NCBI GenBank assembly: GCA_021768055.1
Contig: JAASSE010000017.1
Location: forward strand, 1-8,728
Reading direction: 5' to 3'
DNA length: 8,728 nucleotides
From: Gammaproteobacteria bacterium
GTDB taxonomy: Bacteria > Pseudomonadota > Gammaproteobacteria > SZUA-229
Position numbers and translations under genes: made by a program. Positions 5,875 to 8,728 of the stretch are shown in pieces (positions within the stretch are counted from its first letter, which is position 1; the number at the start of each line of letters is the position of its first letter). A model generated the notes under the pieces. It made no database searches. It was not told the DNA's origin and worked only from the letters and a program-made list of their open reading frames with translations.

Positions 5875-6589
5875 CACAATAAATAAATTCAAACAGTTTA
5901 TTGGTATTACGCCGGGCTATATCAGTCACCACGAACGCATTATTTCCACCGCGGGTGGGTTCCTCGGCATACTTGGCATTATCCTGGTTAGCATCTACGC
6001 AGTTGGCGAGCAGGGCGCCGCGATGATTGTCGCATCCATGGGCGCTTCTGCGGTATTGTTGTTTGCAGTACCGCACGGCGCGCTGGCACAACCCTGGAAC
6101 GTGTTTGGCGGTCATCTTGTTTCTGCCATCGTCGGTGTCAGTTGTGCGCGTTATATTCCTGATATAACCATTGCGGCCGCAGCCAGCGTGGGCCTCGCCA
6201 TTGGCGCGATGCATTACCTGCGCTGTATTCATCCGCCGGGCGGGGCTACTGCGCTCACCGCCGTGCTCGGCGGACCAGCGGTACTGGCGCTGGGCTATGG
6301 CTATGTGCTGATGCCGGTGTTGATCAATACCCTGGTCATCTTGCTTATCGCCATTATGTTCAATGCATTATTCCAGTGGCGCCGCTACCCGCCCATGCTT
6401 TCAGCTGGCACGTCCGGCGTGCGGCCCGCGGAAGATCTGCATCCACCGATCGAACATGCTGACCTGGTGTATGCACTGAGCCAGCTCGACACTGTCGTCG
6501 CCGTTTCAGAAGAGGACCTGCTGAATATTTATGCACTGGCAACCGGGCAAAAAAACAGGGGCGAGGGACGAGGGACGAAGGACGAGTAA
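5861..6589 (+). CDS. HPP-family integral membrane protein
   Basis: A 242-residue inner-membrane protein of the HPP family. The defining motif is at 124-126 within CIHPPGGATAL, after a helix ending GAMHYLR. Hydrophobic segments lie at about 28-48, 53-70, 84-98 and 103-120 with a further pair around 130-170, consistent with the four-to-six-helix HPP fold; SMGASAVLLFAVPHGALAQPWN (59-80) is also typical. A cytoplasmic-looking tail (about 185-230, with LHPPIEHADLVYAL and VSEEDLLNIYALA) resembles the C-terminal region of bacterial HPP proteins. Cyanobacterial and chloroplast members have been linked to nitrite transport; whether that holds here is unknown, since no nitrogen genes are adjacent. ATG 5861 or 5867 could be the start; the difference is two residues. 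The last residues, KNRGEGRGTKDE, are encoded by a 7-bp repeat and look like a recent extension. The DUF3179 gene follows in the same direction after 79 nt. Confidence 0.9.
   Translation: MHMNNTINKFKQFIGITPGYISHHERIISTAGGFLGILGIILVSIYAVGEQGAAMIVASMGASAVLLFAVPHGALAQPWNVFGGHLVSAIVGVSCARYIPDITIAAAASVGLAIGAMHYLRCIHPPGGATALTAVLGGPAVLALGYGYVLMPVLINTLVILLIAIMFNALFQWRRYPPMLSAGTSGVRPAEDLHPPIEHADLVYALSQLDTVVAVSEEDLLNIYALATGQKNRGEGRGTKDE
6556..6586 (+). repeat. Heptanucleotide tandem repeat (GAGGGAC-type) at the 3' end of the HPP gene
   Basis: Units read CAGGGGC, GAGGGAC, GAGGGAC, GAAGGAC and a partial GAG running into the TAA stop; a run of seven A (6549-6555) precedes them. The 7-bp unit is not a multiple of three, so gain or loss of one copy would change the reading frame and the C-terminus. 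Confidence 0.75.
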
Positions 6590-6595
6590 AAAACT

Positions 6596-6620
6596 ACGGG
6601 CTGATACAGCTGATTCCCGT
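6596..6620 (+). terminator. Weak hairpin after the HPP gene
   Basis: ACGGG (6596-6600) can pair with CCCGT (6616-6620), and GCTG/CAGC (6600-6610) offers an alternative small stem. Only TTTATCTG follows, not a clean T run, so if it ends transcription it does so poorly and read-through into the DUF3179 gene is plausible. Confidence 0.2.
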
Positions 6621-6668
6621 TTATCTGCGATGCAGAACTAGCCTGACGATGCATTGGTCAGATATATC

Positions 6669-7634
6669 ATGAGCCCACCGCACATTTGCAACATTAAAAC
6701 GTACTTGTGTTGGACTGTATGCACATTTCTACTGTTAAGCCATTTCATCGTTCATGCTGCCGAAAAAAATGGTTTTGAACTAGATGGCGCACTGATACCT
6801 CCGGGCGAGATATTTCATGGTGGGCCGTCAAAGGATGGCATCCCCTCGATCGACAAACCGGTTTTTGTTAAACCTGCAGATGCAGACTATCTTGAAGACG
6901 ACGATGCGGTACTTGGTATCGTAATCAGTGGACAGGCAAGGGCATACCCATTAAAAATTCTCAACTGGCACGAGATCGTCAATGATGAAATAGACAACCA
7001 GCCATTTGTTATTACCTATTGCCCGCTGTGCGGCAGCGGAGTTGCGTTTGATCGCAGGCTCAATGGCGAAACCCTGAGTTTTGGGGTTTCGGGACTTTTA
7101 TATAACAGCGATGTATTGTTATACGACCGCGAATCGGAATCACTGTGGTCACAACTGATGAACAAGGCGGTAACCGGCGAGCACAAGGGCGCGTCTTTGA
7201 CTATGCTGCCGATTCAACATACCACCTGGTCAGACTGGAAGCGTGTTCAACCTGAGACAAAAGTCCTGTCAGACAAAACCGGTTATTGGCGAAATTATAA
7301 TAAAAGCCCGTACCGTTCATATAACAAATCTACGCATTTATATTTCCCGATTTCAATCAAGGCATCTAAACAATATCATCCCAAGGAAAATGTTCTGGGT
7401 ATCGATATAAATGGATTATTCAAGGCCTATCCCTTTATTGAACTTAACAAACATGGCAAGCAGCGATTCAACGACAGGGTAGGCGACACGGTTGTAACTA
7501 TTCACTGGAACAGGCAAAGCCAGTCAGGAAGCATCACATTAGAAGATGGTATACAAATACCCGTAATTCAGAGTTACTGGTTTGCATGGTATGCTTTTCA
7601 TCCGGATACATTATTATTCACATCCAAACCATAA
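6669..7634 (+). CDS. Exported DUF3179 domain protein
   Basis: A 321-residue protein from the ATG at 6669; an in-frame TTG at 6654 would add five residues, and neither has a strong Shine-Dalgarno. A signal peptide spans roughly residues 8-30 (cleavage after IVHA), so the protein is probably periplasmic. The mature region matches DUF3179 along its length: GIPSIDKPVFV near the start, AYPLKILNWHEIVND, the hallmark YCPLCGSGVAFDR (two cysteines at about 118 and 121), SGLLYNSDVLLYDRESESLWSQL, and the terminal WFAWYAFHPDTLLF. The family is widespread in marine and halophilic microbes; its biochemical role is unknown. The CPLC pair in an exported protein could bind metal or be redox-active, but that is conjecture. 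It follows the HPP gene on the same strand and converges with mnmE 27 nt downstream. Base composition is more AT-rich than the HPP gene. Confidence 0.9.
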   Translation: MSPPHICNIKTYLCWTVCTFLLLSHFIVHAAEKNGFELDGALIPPGEIFHGGPSKDGIPSIDKPVFVKPADADYLEDDDAVLGIVISGQARAYPLKILNWHEIVNDEIDNQPFVITYCPLCGSGVAFDRRLNGETLSFGVSGLLYNSDVLLYDRESESLWSQLMNKAVTGEHKGASLTMLPIQHTTWSDWKRVQPETKVLSDKTGYWRNYNKSPYRSYNKSTHLYFPISIKASKQYHPKENVLGIDINGLFKAYPFIELNKHGKQRFNDRVGDTVVTIHWNRQSQSGSITLEDGIQIPVIQSYWFAWYAFHPDTLLFTSKP

Positions 7635-7661
7635 TGAGCTCAATTGTTCAGTAATCAAGAC

Positions 7662-8728
7662 TTATTTGCCAATACAGAAGTCGGCAAAAATACGTCCGAG
7701 CAAATCTTCACTGGTGAATTCACCGGTAATGCTTGACAGTTGTTGTTGTGCTAACTTGAGCTCTTCGGCAAGCAATTCACCGTTACCACTTTGCAAACAG
7801 GTCGTCGCTTGTTGCAGATTTTCAATTGCGGCGTTTATTGCTTCAACATGCCTGCGCCGTGCTATAAAAAGGCCTTCGGTACGTTGTTCATAGCCCATGC
7901 ATTGCTTCAGGTGCTGGCGCAGCGAATCAATGCCGTCGCCTGTTTTTGCTGACAAATAGATTTCCGTTCCAGCATCACTTTCCTGCAAGCCAATTTCATC
8001 GCCGCTCAAATCTGTTTTGTTGTAAACATACGTAATACCGACATTGTCAGGAACCTGGGCTAACACATCTTCAAGCGGTTCATCTTTAACTTGCGCATCG
8101 ATAACATAAAGCAAGCGATCGCTTTGTTCGATCTGTTGCCATGCCCGGCGCACACCTTCCTGTTCGATTACGTCTTCAGATTCGCGCAAACCTGCGGTAT
8201 CGATAATGTGCAGGGGCAGGCCGTCTATTTGGATGTGTTCACGCAGGACATCACGCGTAGTACCGGGAATCTCGGTAACGATTGCAGCCTCACTTTCGGC
8301 CAGACGGTTAAGCAAACTGGACTTGCCGGCATTGGGTTTGCCAGCAATAACAACCGACATGCCTTCCTTTAACAGGCAGCCCTGTTTTGCTGATGCAAGC
8401 ACTGCTTGTATTGTTGATTGCAGTGCATGCAGTTTTTCTGCGATTGCCTTGTCGGCAAGAAAGTCTATTTCCTCTTCCGGAAAATCCAGTGCTGCTTCGA
8501 CATGTACACGCAACTGTATTAACTGTTCGACCAGGGAATGGATTTGTGCGGAAAACTCGCCCTGCAATGAACTGATAGCAGCACGTGCGGCATCTTCACT
8601 TTCTGCCGCAATGATATCGGCGATTGCTTCCGCCTGTGCCAGATCAATTTTGTCATTTAAAAAAGCGCGTTCGCTAAACTCTCCTGCGCGTGCAATGCGC
8701 GCGCCGAGTTTTATTGTCTGTTGCAACA
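7662..8728 (-). CDS. mnmE: tRNA uridine-5-carboxymethylaminomethyl modification GTPase, N-terminus outside window
   Basis: The frame runs off the right edge; about 355 of the usual roughly 450 residues are present, and about 100 N-terminal residues (the folate-binding domain core) are missing. MnmE works with MnmG to install the cmnm5 group on U34 of certain tRNAs, using GTP hydrolysis and a tetrahydrofolate one-carbon donor. Visible in the fragment, numbered from its first codon: [25 protein letters not shown] (about 15-39) of the helical domain; the G domain with GKPNAGKSS (129-137), the G2 loop IPGTTRD (153-159), DTAG (176-179), NKTD (236-239) and SAK (259-261); and the C-terminal CIGK (351-354), whose cysteine is essential in the family. 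All motifs are intact. The leftmost codon in this frame is TTG for Leu and should not be taken as the start. No mnmG follows; the DUF3179 gene converges instead. Confidence 0.97.
   Translation of the reverse strand, partial: LQQTIKLGARIARAGEFSERAFLNDKIDLAQAEAIADIIAAESEDAARAAISSLQGEFSAQIHSLVEQLIQLRVHVEAALDFPEEEIDFLADKAIAEKLHALQSTIQAVLASAKQGCLLKEGMSVVIAGKPNAGKSSLLNRLAESEAAIVTEIPGTTRDVLREHIQIDGLPLHIIDTAGLRESEDVIEQEGVRRAWQQIEQSDRLLYVIDAQVKDEPLEDVLAQVPDNVGITYVYNKTDLSGDEIGLQESDAGTEIYLSAKTGDGIDSLRQHLKQCMGYEQRTEGLFIARRRHVEAINAAIENLQQATTCLQSGNGELLAEELKLAQQQLSSITGEFTSEDLLGRIFADFCIGK

Noticed and set aside
5852..6232. Minus-strand frame of 126 codons opposite the HPP gene
   Set aside because: The translation is low in hydrophobic residues, has no recognisable pattern, and lies opposite well-conserved HPP helices.
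6654..6668. TTG start extending the DUF3179 protein by five residues
   Set aside because: No Shine-Dalgarno favours it, and the ATG at 6669 gives a normal signal peptide; still possible but less likely.
1..8728. CRISPR array, tRNA/rRNA, insertion sequence, phage or defence genes
   Set aside because: No spaced direct repeats, cloverleaf patterns, transposase motifs or terminal inverted repeats were seen, and nearly all of the sequence is accounted for by ordinary genes.

Overview
The window looks like ordinary chromosome from a Gammaproteobacterium, probably free-living and aquatic. The basis is the gammaproteobacterial look of the MnmE and PurU proteins, the mid-range GC content, and families common in environmental marine genomes (DUF4382, DUF3179, HPP). 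The species cannot be named from the sequence. I see no mobile element, tRNA, rRNA or CRISPR array. Genes are tightly packed, with several convergent and divergent pairs.

Layout, left to right: (1) 1-474 (+) is the 3' end of a DUF4382-type secreted or lipoprotein gene with an acidic tail. (2) 4063-499 (-) is a compact three-gene operon: an outer-membrane porin-like barrel, a small periplasmic protein related to PstS-type phosphate-binding proteins, and a membrane-anchored HAMP-GGDEF-EAL cyclic-di-GMP enzyme. The first two genes are 8 nt apart and the last two overlap by 7 nt. (3) 4233-4850 (+) encodes an exported, helix-rich protein of unknown function, divergent from the operon. (4) 5727-4858 (-) is purU, formyltetrahydrofolate deformylase. 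(5) 5861-6589 (+) is an HPP-family membrane protein whose last codons lie in a 7-bp tandem repeat. (6) 6669-7634 (+) is an exported DUF3179 protein. (7) 8728-7662 (-) is mnmE, the tRNA-modifying GTPase, lacking its N-terminal part because the window ends.

The most interesting unit is the porin / PstS-like protein / GGDEF-EAL operon. Its layout suggests a signalling path from the outer membrane to the cytoplasm: a ligand enters through the barrel, is sensed by the small periplasmic protein, and this changes cyclic-di-GMP synthesis or breakdown by the membrane enzyme. Similar periplasmic-protein/c-di-GMP-enzyme pairs are known (NspS-MbaA, ScrB-ScrC, YfiR-YfiN), but this combination with a porin and a single-lobe PstS-like protein is less familiar. 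PurU and MnmE are housekeeping one-carbon and tRNA-modification functions and have no evident link to it. The gaps between divergent genes hold several small palindromes and inverted repeats that may be operators or translation-control hairpins; these are candidates only.
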